Origin: Hyphomicrobiales bacterium
Lineage (GTDB): Bacteria > Pseudomonadota > Alphaproteobacteria > Rhizobiales > Rhizobiaceae
DNA length: 64,000 nt
Direction: 5' to 3'
NCBI GenBank assembly: GCA_900473915.1
Contig: UCNG01000011.1
Location: 210,544 to 274,543 of the forward strand
Both the position numbers and the translations under genes were made by a program. The notes under the pieces are model-generated. The model ran no database searches, was not told where the DNA came from, and worked only from the letters and a program-made list of their open reading frames with translations. Below are positions 10,997-18,979 of this stretch, in pieces (positions within the stretch are counted from its first letter, which is position 1; the number at the start of each line of letters is the position of its first letter).

Positions 10997-12372
10997 ATTC
11001 TGCCGCTCCGCAGCGCATTTACGACTGGGCCGCATTCCGCGCCGAAATCGATGGAATCCGCATCTATGACGACCCGAAGCAGGTCGAGCTGCGCTCACGC
11101 GATTATTTCTGGTACAGCCCCATCCTGACCGAAGATATCGGCCAATATGTTGGCGATCTCGTGGTCATCCCGAAAGATCAGGACGAAGTGCGCCGCGTGG
11201 CGGCGGCTGCCGCGAAACTCCGCATCCCCATCACCGTGCGCGGCGGCGGCACCGGCAATTACGGCCAATGCGTCCCGCTGGAGGGTGGCATCATCCTCGA
11301 CATGACCAAGCTCGACCGTATCATTTCCATCGAACCCGGCAAGGTTCGCGTGGAAGGCGGCGCGCGCATTTCGCGCCTTGACGATGCTGTGCGCGAGACC
11401 GGACAGGAACTTCTCATGTATCCGTCCACCCGCCGCATCGCCACGATTGGAGGCTTTTTCTCCGGCGGTTCCGGCGGCATCGGTTCGCTGCGCCACGGCA
11501 TGTTGCGCGACGACGGCAACGTCTATTCGGTCAAGGTTCTGACCGTCGAACCGGAACCGAAAATCATCGAATTGACTGGCCGCGACATCCACAAGGTCCA
11601 GCACGCCTATGGCACCAACGGCATCATTCTGGAGCTGGAAATCGGGCTGACCAAATCGACCGACTGGATACATACCGCTGCCTTGTTCGACAGTTACGAG
11701 GCAGCGCTCAACTTCTGCCTCAAGGCGCTGGAAGAAAATCTGGACTGCTATCTGCTGACCACCGTTGATCGTCGCTTCGCGCGTTTCTACACCAAGTTCG
11801 GCGAGCTCTTCCCTTCCGACAAGGATGCGGTTTTCGCCATGATCGCGCCGGAGGAAATGGCCCGTTTCGAGGCGCTCGCCACCGAATTTGGCGGTAAGCT
11901 ATCCTTCGCCATGACACTGGATGAATTGCACAAGAACGGCCTGCAGCCTGCCTATGAATGTGGCTGGAACCACACCACCTTGCAGGCGCTGAAAGCTGAG
12001 GAAGGCTGGACCTATCTGCAGGTTGCCTATCCGCGTCCATTCGATGTTGATGTGGTGACGCGCCAGATCGAACGCTACGGCGAGACGCAATATATGCATC
12101 ACGAAATGGCACGTCTGGAAGGCGAAGTGCAGATTTTCGCCCTGCCGCTTGTCCGCTTTGAAGGTCGGGACGAGATGTATCGCCTGATCAAGGAACTGGA
12201 GCAGGTTGACGGCTGCGACATCTACGATCCTCATGCCTACACCATTGAGGATGGCGGCATGAAGGAGATCGACAGCGTCCAGATCGAGTTCAAGAAACTC
12301 GCTGACCCGTATGGCCTGCTCAATCCGGGTAAGACGCGCGGCTGGACCGCCGACATGGCTTTGACTGATTAA
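10993..12372 (+). CDS. FAD-binding oxidase, GlcD/VAO-type
   Basis: The 459-residue product has the PCMH-type FAD-binding fold (VRGGGTGNYGQ near residue 80, then GGFFSGGSGGIGS) and the FAD-linked oxidase C-terminal region ending in LLNPGKTRGW. Enzymes of this group oxidise hydroxy acids, alcohols or amines. ATG 10993 overlaps the previous stop codon. Upstream in-frame starts lie inside the amidohydrolase gene and are rejected. The substrate is probably a product of the two hydrolases encoded upstream; this is inference. Confidence 0.88.
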   Translation: MNSAAPQRIYDWAAFRAEIDGIRIYDDPKQVELRSRDYFWYSPILTEDIGQYVGDLVVIPKDQDEVRRVAAAAAKLRIPITVRGGGTGNYGQCVPLEGGIILDMTKLDRIISIEPGKVRVEGGARISRLDDAVRETGQELLMYPSTRRIATIGGFFSGGSGGIGSLRHGMLRDDGNVYSVKVLTVEPEPKIIELTGRDIHKVQHAYGTNGIILELEIGLTKSTDWIHTAALFDSYEAALNFCLKALEENLDCYLLTTVDRRFARFYTKFGELFPSDKDAVFAMIAPEEMARFEALATEFGGKLSFAMTLDELHKNGLQPAYECGWNHTTLQALKAEEGWTYLQVAYPRPFDVDVVTRQIERYGETQYMHHEMARLEGEVQIFALPLVRFEGRDEMYRLIKELEQVDGCDIYDPHAYTIEDGGMKEIDSVQIEFKKLADPYGLLNPGKTRGWTADMALTD

Positions 12373-12388
12373 AACAAGGGGAACCAAT

Positions 12389-13399
12389 ATGAAAAAAAAT
12401 CTGATTGCAGCGCTGGCCGCGCTTTCCATGGGCCTTTCCGCACAAATGGCCTATGCGCTCGACAAGGTGACGCTTGGCACCAACTGGCTGGCGCAAGCCG
12501 GTCACGGTGGCTTCTATCAAGCCGTTGCCGATGGCACCTATGAGAAATACGGGCTCGATGTGCAGATAGAAATGGGCGGACCGCAGGTCAACAATCGCCC
12601 GATGCTTGCCGCAGGCCGTCTCGACTTCCTGCTGGCGGGCAATCTCCTTCTTTCCTTCAACAATGTGGCCAATGGCGTGCCTACCACGGTTGTCGCCGGC
12701 TTCTACCAGAAAGACCCGCAGGCGTTGATGGTCCATGAAGGTGAATACAAGGACTTCAAGGATCTGACCAATGCCGAAACGATCCTGCTTTCGAAGGATG
12801 CGCAATTCTCATTCTGGCCGTGGCTGGTGAAGGAATTTGGCTTCAAGGAAGAACAGCTTCGCCCCTATGGCTACAGCCTGGCACAGTTTCTGAACGACAA
12901 GAAGGTGGTGCAGCAGGCCTATGCCACCGCGGAACCGCTCTACGCCGAAAAGGAAGGGGCAAAGGTCACGACCTATCTTCTGGCCGATTATGGCTACAGC
13001 ACCTATGGCAACACCATCGAAACGCGTCAGGAGCTGATCGAGAAGAACCCCGATCTGGTGCAGCGCTTCGTCAGCGCTTCTATTGAGGGCTGGACGAATT
13101 TCCTCTATGGCGACCACACCAAAGCTTATGAGTTGATCCTGAAAGACAATCCGGACATGAGCAAGGAAACGCTGGATGCCGAGCTTGCTCGCATCAAGGA
13201 GTTGCAGCTCATCGACAGTGGCGACGCAGCCGAGAAAGGCATCGGCGCCATTGATATGAACCGCGTGAAGGCATTCTACGAACTCGCGCGCAAGGCAGGC
13301 ATCGTCAGCGGTGACGAACTCGACATGAGCAAAGTCGCGACGGATGCCTTTGTGAACAAGGGCGTGGGCCTCGACATCAAGAAGAAGCTCGGCCAATAA
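12389..13399 (+). CDS. ABC transporter substrate-binding protein, NMT1/THI5-like
   Basis: The 336-residue product has a signal peptide (cleavage likely after MAYA, about residue 24) and the NMT1/THI5-like fold (LGTNWLAQAGHGGFYQA). Family members bind pyrimidine precursors (ThiY), sulfonates, nitrate or riboflavin. The ThiY-like opening hints at a pyrimidine-like ligand and agrees with the RutR-like regulator encoded next. It has a clear AAGGGGAA ribosome-binding site and lies 16 bases after the oxidase gene. Confidence 0.92.
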   Translation: MKKNLIAALAALSMGLSAQMAYALDKVTLGTNWLAQAGHGGFYQAVADGTYEKYGLDVQIEMGGPQVNNRPMLAAGRLDFLLAGNLLLSFNNVANGVPTTVVAGFYQKDPQALMVHEGEYKDFKDLTNAETILLSKDAQFSFWPWLVKEFGFKEEQLRPYGYSLAQFLNDKKVVQQAYATAEPLYAEKEGAKVTTYLLADYGYSTYGNTIETRQELIEKNPDLVQRFVSASIEGWTNFLYGDHTKAYELILKDNPDMSKETLDAELARIKELQLIDSGDAAEKGIGAIDMNRVKAFYELARKAGIVSGDELDMSKVATDAFVNKGVGLDIKKKLGQ

Positions 13400-13425
13400 G
13401 CCATCTCCAATCGCGGCAGGCACGG

Positions 13426-14076
13426 ATGAACAACGACGAGAATGATAACACGGAGCCAACCGGACGAGACAAGGTTCTCGACCGCAGGCGGCGCATTCTC
13501 GGCGCAATCCGCGCCGCCGCGATTGATGAATTCGCTGAAAAGGGCCTTGCGGGGGCTTCCACGCAAGGCATTGCGCAACGGGCAGGCCTGACCAAGCCGC
13601 AATTGCATTACTATATTTCGAGCAAGGAAGAACTTTACGAGGACATCATCGTATATATCCTCGACGAATGGGAAGAGATATTCCTCGGCGCCAATACCGA
13701 AAACGACCCTGCCAGGGTGATCCGTCAATATATCCGCGCCAAGCTCGAATATAGCCAGAAGAACCCCAAGGCTTCGCGCCTTTTCACTACCGAAATTGCC
13801 AATGGTGCGCCTTATCTCGGACGCCACTGGGCCAAGCATCAGTCTGCGACTCAGAATGCCGTCCGCCTCATCCAGTCCTGGGTAGATGACGGTCGTATCA
13901 AGCCCGTCGATCCGCTACTGTTCCAGATGCATATATGGGCAGTCACTCAGCATTATGCCGATTTCGAAGCGCAGGTTCGCAGCATGATGAAACTCGACAA
14001 GGACGAACCGCTCGACCTTGAACGGATCGAGAAGGAAGTCTCAACGCTGTTTCTGCGGGCCTGCGGGCTGGAATAA
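13426..14076 (+). CDS. TetR/AcrR-family regulator, RutR-like
   Basis: The 216-residue product has an N-terminal TetR helix-turn-helix (about residues 23-70, with QGIAQRAGLTKPQLHYYIS) and a C-terminal ligand domain resembling the YcdC/RutR type. RutR of E. coli represses pyrimidine breakdown and is released by uracil or thymine. Here the gene closes the creatininase/ABC operon, and a matching palindrome sits at 7212. I infer that it autoregulates the operon in response to a pyrimidine-like compound and may also control the divergent Rid/reductase pair. Confidence 0.87.
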   Translation: MNNDENDNTEPTGRDKVLDRRRRILGAIRAAAIDEFAEKGLAGASTQGIAQRAGLTKPQLHYYISSKEELYEDIIVYILDEWEEIFLGANTENDPARVIRQYIRAKLEYSQKNPKASRLFTTEIANGAPYLGRHWAKHQSATQNAVRLIQSWVDDGRIKPVDPLLFQMHIWAVTQHYADFEAQVRSMMKLDKDEPLDLERIEKEVSTLFLRACGLE

Positions 14077-14096
14077 GGCGCGGACTGAAATCCCTT

Positions 14097-14927
14097 TCAG
14101 CGCAAATCTTCAAGTTCGGCAATGCGGGCGGCGCTGTCCTTTTCCAGCATTCGGGTCATTTCGCGAATGACCGTTTCTGCCAAAACAAAAAGTGCAGCCG
14201 ATGAATCCCACGCGGACGGCACGGCTGTGCGCCCTGCCAGAACATGACGGGCCACGCGCGCTATCGGCGAAAGCCACTGGTCGGTAACAAGAACGACCTC
14301 CACGCCTCTGGCCCGTGCCTTCTCGGCCAGTTTCAAAAGACTGTCCTGATAACGGCGAATATCGAAAACCACCAGAACATCGCGCTTTCCCATATCGAGA
14401 AGACGATCGCGCCAGACGCTCTCCTGCCCGCCAAGATGAAAGACATGCGGACGAATGACAGTCATATGCGCCGCCATATATTGCGCAATGGGATCGGTGA
14501 AGCGCCCGCCTATCAGATAGACATTGCCCTTTGCTTCACTCAAAGCTGACACGGCTTGCCGCAACTGCCTTTCGCCGAGATGCCGGAAACTCTCGCGGAT
14601 ATTTTCCAGCGTATGCTCCACCGCCGGATAGGCCGCGTCCGGCCCGCCGCCGGGCAGTTCATTGCGATGGTGCGGCGATTGCAATTGCGCCGCAAGTTCG
14701 TCCTGCAATCGCGCCTGAAAATCAGGATAGTTCTGGAACCCGAGCCTGTTTACGAAGCGCAGGATCGTCGGGGAGCTGACACCAGCCAGGGCGGAAAATT
14801 CCGCAACGGTTTTCAAACCCAGCATCGGATAATTGGCGATCAATGTCTGGGCTGCACTTCGCTCGCCCGCTGGCATCGTATCAATCCGCTCATTGATCAG
14901 TTCCGCAACGCTCGCATGCACAGGCAC
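14097..14927 (-). CDS. MurR/RpiR-family transcriptional regulator
   Basis: The 276-residue product has an N-terminal RpiR helix-turn-helix domain (about residues 5-80; VAEFSALAGVSSPTILRFVN) and a C-terminal SIS domain (VYLIGGRFTDPIAQYMA) that usually senses a small metabolite. It is divergent from the N-formylglutamate-amidohydrolase/TRAP/glutamine-synthetase operon at 15069-22975 and is its likely regulator. Two direct repeats lie in the shared promoter region. Confidence 0.92.
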   Translation of the reverse strand: MPVHASVAELINERIDTMPAGERSAAQTLIANYPMLGLKTVAEFSALAGVSSPTILRFVNRLGFQNYPDFQARLQDELAAQLQSPHHRNELPGGGPDAAYPAVEHTLENIRESFRHLGERQLRQAVSALSEAKGNVYLIGGRFTDPIAQYMAAHMTVIRPHVFHLGGQESVWRDRLLDMGKRDVLVVFDIRRYQDSLLKLAEKARARGVEVVLVTDQWLSPIARVARHVLAGRTAVPSAWDSSAALFVLAETVIREMTRMLEKDSAARIAELEDLR

Positions 14928-14976
14928 AATACTTTCTGTTCCCGAACGCCCTTTTTGAACTTGGGCGAAATTGTGT

Positions 14977-15009
14977 TTGACAAATAATCATAGGACGTAT
15001 CAAATAATC
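14977..15009 (+). promoter_or_regulatory. Direct repeats in a candidate promoter upstream of the 15069 operon
   Basis: CAAATAATC occurs at 14981-14989 and again at 15001-15009. The copies are exactly 20 bases apart, about two helical turns, so a regulator could bind both on one DNA face. TTGACA at 14977-14982 resembles a -35 box, with a weak AT-rich -10 near 15000. GTAAC-ATAA-GTTAC follows at 15036-15049. The RpiR protein encoded next door is the natural candidate binder. Confidence 0.4.
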
Positions 15010-15068
15010 CGCAATAGCGCATAATCTGAAAAAACGTAACATAAGTTACAGCGCGGGGAACAAACAGA

Positions 15069-15863
15069 ATGACGGACGAGCGAGAATATCGCACGGTTTC
15101 GTGCGAGCCTGTTTCTGTCTTCAACAAGGATGGGGAAAGCCCCTATCTCTTTGTCTGCGAACACGCATCCAATTTCATTCCTGAGTCTTTCCAGGGGCTC
15201 GGCCTTGATGCCGAGGCATTGCGCGCGCATATCGCGTGGGACCCCGGCGCTGTGGAAGTCGCAAGACATCTCGCTACTTCCCTCGACGCACCTCTTGTCG
15301 AAAGCCAGCTTTCTCGACTGCTGATCGATTGCAATCGTCCACTCGATGCTCCCGACCTCATTCCGGAAATCAGCGAGACGACCGTGGTTCTCGGAAATCA
15401 CGCGCTCAGTTCCATGGAACGTCTGGCGCGCATCGATCTTTCACACCGTCCATTCCACACCGCTGTCGAACAGGTCATGGCGGAGCGTGCGCAACGCGGA
15501 CTACCGTCCTGGATCGTGACGGTCCATTCCTTCACCCCCGTTTATCGCGATGTGCCCCGGCCCTGGCAGATCGGCATCATCCACGATGAAGACGACCGGA
15601 TTGGCATGCCCCTGATCGCTGCCCTGCGCAAAGACGATACCCTGCATGTGGGCGTGAACGAGCCCTATTCGCCCGCTGACCGCGTCTACTACACGCTGGA
15701 GCGGCATGCACGTCCGCGCAATGCGCCCTGCGTGATGATCGAAATCCGCAACAATGAAATCGCCAATAGCCGGACACAGACGCTCTGGGCCGAAAGGCTT
15801 GCAGAAATTTTGAAGGAAATTGCGAAAACAATTGGTCCGCATACCACGGAACAGAAAGCCTGA
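15069..15863 (+). CDS. N-formylglutamate amidohydrolase-family enzyme (HutG-like)
   Basis: The 264-residue product matches the N-formylglutamate amidohydrolase family (motifs VCEHASNFIP, LIDCNRP, VHSFTP, HARPRNAPCVMIEIRN). Known members cleave N-formyl-L-glutamate to glutamate and formate in histidine breakdown. No hut gene is near. Instead it precedes a TRAP transporter, a PuuA-type glutamine synthetase and two dehydrogenases, so it may hydrolyse a glutamyl amide at the end of that pathway. This alternative role is inference. Confidence 0.9.
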   Translation: MTDEREYRTVSCEPVSVFNKDGESPYLFVCEHASNFIPESFQGLGLDAEALRAHIAWDPGAVEVARHLATSLDAPLVESQLSRLLIDCNRPLDAPDLIPEISETTVVLGNHALSSMERLARIDLSHRPFHTAVEQVMAERAQRGLPSWIVTVHSFTPVYRDVPRPWQIGIIHDEDDRIGMPLIAALRKDDTLHVGVNEPYSPADRVYYTLERHARPRNAPCVMIEIRNNEIANSRTQTLWAERLAEILKEIAKTIGPHTTEQKA

Positions 15864-15874
15864 GGGAGCCGGAA

Positions 15875-16426
15875 ATGCCGAAGCCAATCAGACTGTTCGT
15901 CAAATATGTTGATGCGCTGAATTATTATATCGGGCGCTTCGCGATGTATCTTCTATTCGTGCTGGGCGCCTGCCTTCTCTATTCCACCTTTTCGCGCGTG
16001 GTGCTGGGCATCCCGGTGAACTGGGTGCTGGAAATGTCCCAGTTTTTGCTTTCCGCCTATTACCTGCTCGGCGGCGCTTATGCCATGCAGCAAGGCGCGC
16101 ATGTGCGCATGGATCTGTTCTTCGACCGTCTCCCGCCCCGCAGGAAAATGATCACCGATATGATCACCATCCTGTTCATCATCTTCTATCTTGGCGTGAT
16201 GGTTGCGGGTGGAATTTCATCGACCAATTACGCCATCGTTTACAACCAGACGAACTATACTGCCTGGGCACCACTTCTCTGGCCGATCAAGCTCATCATG
16301 ACGGTCGGCATTTTCCTGCTGCTGCTCCAATGCGTCTCCAATTTCTTCAAGGACTGGGCCTCCCTGCGTGGAAAGCCGATCAGCACCATTGCGGGTCCTG
16401 CCATTGAGGAAGGGCATCACATATGA
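15875..16426 (+). CDS. TRAP transporter small permease, DctQ family
   Basis: The 183-residue inner-membrane protein has four hydrophobic segments and the DctQ layout, with NWVLEMSQ between segments 1 and 2. With the large permease (overlapping ATGA start at 16423) and the binding protein at 17849 it forms a sodium- or proton-coupled uptake system for an organic acid or zwitterion. It has a GGAG ribosome-binding site. Confidence 0.93.
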   Translation: MPKPIRLFVKYVDALNYYIGRFAMYLLFVLGACLLYSTFSRVVLGIPVNWVLEMSQFLLSAYYLLGGAYAMQQGAHVRMDLFFDRLPPRRKMITDMITILFIIFYLGVMVAGGISSTNYAIVYNQTNYTAWAPLLWPIKLIMTVGIFLLLLQCVSNFFKDWASLRGKPISTIAGPAIEEGHHI

Positions 16427-17748
16427 GCTCGGAATTCATTACGCTCTTCATGTTCGCAACCATGATGGTGCTGCTCATGACCGGGCAGCGCGTCTTCGGC
16501 GTGATCGGGTTTGTGGGCTCCCTCGCAGCACTGCTGCTCTGGGGCAAGGGCTCGTTCGAGATGCCGTACAATGCCACCTTTGCGGTATTGAACTGGTATC
16601 CGCTTATCACCGTGCCGTTCTTCGTGTTCATGGGCTACATGCTCTCGGAATCGGGCATTGCCAGCAATCTTTATCGCATGTTCCATGTCTGGTTCGGCGG
16701 CATTCGCGGCGGTCTGGCTCTGGGAACAATCGGCCTGATGGTCATCATTTCCTGCATGAACGGCCTCAGCGTCGCAGGCATGGCCATCGGCGCAACCGTG
16801 GCGATGCCGGAGCTTCTCAAGCGCCGCTACAACAAGGTCATGGTCACAGGCGTCATTCAGGCAGGCAGTTCGCTCGGCATCCTGATCCCGCCCAGCGTCG
16901 TGCTGGTGCTTTATGCGATGATTGCCCGGCAGCCGGTTTTGCAGTTGTGGCTCGCAGGCATCGGCCCCGGCCTTCTCATGGCCGCGCTCTTCGCGATCTA
17001 TATCTATATTCGCTGCCGCATCCAACCCGAACTGGGCCCGACACTGCCCCAGGAGGAACTGGATAAAATTACATGGCGCGATCGGTTCGTCACCTTGCGT
17101 GCCGGCATATTGCCGCTCGTGGTTTTCGGCGCGATGATGGGCCTGTTCCTCACCGGCGTTACCAGCCTTGTCGAAAGCTCTGCCGTCGGCGCACTTCTTG
17201 CAACGCTGGCCGCGCTTTTTACCGGACGCCTCAACAAGGCCGTCTGGGAAACCACGACACGCAACAGTCTCACCGTCACCTGCATGTTCCTCTGGATTAT
17301 TCTGGCGGCGCTCTGTTTCTCGTCGGTCTATGACGGTCTCGGTGCAGTGAAAGCCATCGAGAGCGTGTTGCTCAACACCTTCGATCTGTCACCATGGACC
17401 ATCCTGGTATTGATGCTGTTTTCTTTCATCATACTGGGCATGTTTCTTGACGATACAGCGATGCTGGTGATCGTGGCGCCACTCTATATACCGCTGGTCA
17501 AGAGCCTCGGCTTCAACGCTATCTGGTTCGGCGTCCTCTACACCATCACCTGCCAGATCGCATATATCACGCCGCCTTTCGGATACAATCTCTTCATGAT
17601 GCGGGCCTTGGCACCGAAGGAAGTCACGCTGATAGACATCTATCGCTCAATCGTGCCGTTCTTCTTCCTCATGGTGCTGACGATCATCATCCTGATGATC
17701 TTTCCGCAGATCGCGATGTGGCTGCCGAATTGGTACAGCGGACGGTGA
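16423..17748 (+). CDS. TRAP transporter large permease, DctM family
   Basis: The 441-residue product has about a dozen hydrophobic segments and DctM signatures such as IQAGSSLGILIPPSVVLVLY and the C-terminal TPPFGYNLF. It forms the transport channel together with DctQ. It overlaps the dctQ stop by four bases, which indicates translational coupling. Confidence 0.94.
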   Translation: MSSEFITLFMFATMMVLLMTGQRVFGVIGFVGSLAALLLWGKGSFEMPYNATFAVLNWYPLITVPFFVFMGYMLSESGIASNLYRMFHVWFGGIRGGLALGTIGLMVIISCMNGLSVAGMAIGATVAMPELLKRRYNKVMVTGVIQAGSSLGILIPPSVVLVLYAMIARQPVLQLWLAGIGPGLLMAALFAIYIYIRCRIQPELGPTLPQEELDKITWRDRFVTLRAGILPLVVFGAMMGLFLTGVTSLVESSAVGALLATLAALFTGRLNKAVWETTTRNSLTVTCMFLWIILAALCFSSVYDGLGAVKAIESVLLNTFDLSPWTILVLMLFSFIILGMFLDDTAMLVIVAPLYIPLVKSLGFNAIWFGVLYTITCQIAYITPPFGYNLFMMRALAPKEVTLIDIYRSIVPFFFLMVLTIIILMIFPQIAMWLPNWYSGR

Positions 17749-17848
17749 CGACACGCACAGGAGAATGCGCATAAGCCGGTGACAAGAGCCCAAAGGGCCG
17801 GACCGGAATAATTAAAGGGTGAACTCAAACAAGAGTGGGAGAATGGGC

Positions 17849-18916
17849 ATGAGTGAGAACAGCAAGCTTAACAAACGCGATTTTCTCAAGAAAGCCGGGC
17901 TGACAACCGTAGGTGCCTTGGGTGCCAGCACACTTGCAACGCCTTATGTGCGAGCGCAAAGCCCAATCAAATGGCGGCTTCAGACCTATGCGGGTCCGGC
18001 GCTGGCCGAGCACGTCATCAAGCCGTCAATCGAAGCGTTCAACAAAGCCGCGAATGGCGAAATGGTGATCGAGCTCTACACCGCAGACCAGCTTGTCCCG
18101 CAGGGCGAGCTGTTTCGGGCCGTTCAGTCCGGTACAATCGACGCCGCGCAAAGCGACGACGACTCCATGGCCTCGCCCGTCGATGTCGCGGTATTCGGAG
18201 CTTATTTCCCCTTCGCATCACGCTACAGCCTCGATGTGCCCGCCCTGTTCAACTGGTACGGGCTCAATGAAATCTGGGAAGAAGCATATAAGGAAATTCC
18301 GGGGGTAACCTGGCTTAGTGCCGGTTCCTGGGACCCGTGCAATTTTGCTACAACCAAGCCGATCCGCAGCCTGCAGGACTTGCAAGGACTGCGCGTCTTC
18401 ACCTTCCCGACCGGGGGGCGCTTCCTGACCAAATTCGGCGTCGTTCCGGTGACTTTGCCATGGGAAGATATCGAAGTGGCGATCCAGACCGGCGAGCTGG
18501 ACGGCGTGTGCTGGTCCGGCGCGACGGAGGTATATACGGTCGGCTGGGCCGACATAAACAAATACTACCTCACCAATAATATCAGCGGTGCATGGGCCGG
18601 TTCCTATTTTGCCAATACGGAAAAGTGGAATGCCGTGCCGGATCATCTCAAGCAGCTGTTCCGGCTGGCAATGGATAGTTCGCATTACTATCGCCAGCAC
18701 TGGTACTGGTGGGGCGAAGCGCACTACCGCACAACGGGTGGCAAGCTGGAACTCACCAGCATTCCTGAGGCTGAATGGAAGCAGGTGGAAGATGCAGCCA
18801 TGCAGTTCTGGGACGAAATCGCCGCCAAGAGTGAGCGGAATGCCAAAGTCGTAGACATCCTCAAGAAATATCAAAAGACCATGCGCGATGCGGGCGCGCC
18901 CTATCGTTATGCCTGA
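17849..18916 (+). CDS. TRAP transporter substrate-binding protein, Tat-exported
   Basis: The protein captures the ligand in the periplasm for the TRAP permeases. It begins with a long signal that has KRDFLKKAG followed by a hydrophobic stretch and ends near VRAQS, which looks like a Tat signal; secretion may therefore be in folded form. The DctP-type fold follows. I chose ATG 17849, with GGGAG at fair spacing; ATG 17843 and GTG 17819 are also in frame. The sequence resembles the TakP/FcbT group of binders. The ligand is unknown. Confidence 0.9.
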   Translation: MSENSKLNKRDFLKKAGLTTVGALGASTLATPYVRAQSPIKWRLQTYAGPALAEHVIKPSIEAFNKAANGEMVIELYTADQLVPQGELFRAVQSGTIDAAQSDDDSMASPVDVAVFGAYFPFASRYSLDVPALFNWYGLNEIWEEAYKEIPGVTWLSAGSWDPCNFATTKPIRSLQDLQGLRVFTFPTGGRFLTKFGVVPVTLPWEDIEVAIQTGELDGVCWSGATEVYTVGWADINKYYLTNNISGAWAGSYFANTEKWNAVPDHLKQLFRLAMDSSHYYRQHWYWWGEAHYRTTGGKLELTSIPEAEWKQVEDAAMQFWDEIAAKSERNAKVVDILKKYQKTMRDAGAPYRYA

Positions 18917-18923
18917 AAATTTT

Positions 18924-18960
18924 GGACGCGGCGCAGTGCGCCGCGTCCATCACTTTTTTC
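18924..18960 (+). terminator. Intra-operon terminator-like hairpin after the TRAP binding protein
   Basis: GGACGCGGCGCA and TGCGCCGCGTCC form a perfect 12-bp stem with essentially no loop; six Ts follow six bases later. The next gene starts 20 bases downstream on the same strand. The hairpin probably reduces transcription into the enzyme genes or stabilises the upstream messenger. Confidence 0.75.
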
Positions 18961-18979
18961 CGTTCTGGAGCGAGCATAA

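Noticed and set aside
5467-14076. Calling the locus a standard Rut pyrimidine pathway
   Set aside because: RutA, RutB, RutD and RutG homologues are missing, and the Rid protein lacks the catalytic arginine. Only the regulator and operator resemble Rut.
15069-15863. Reading this gene as part of a histidine utilisation (hut) operon
   Set aside because: No hutH, hutU, hutI or hutF gene is nearby and the neighbours are amine/alcohol enzymes.
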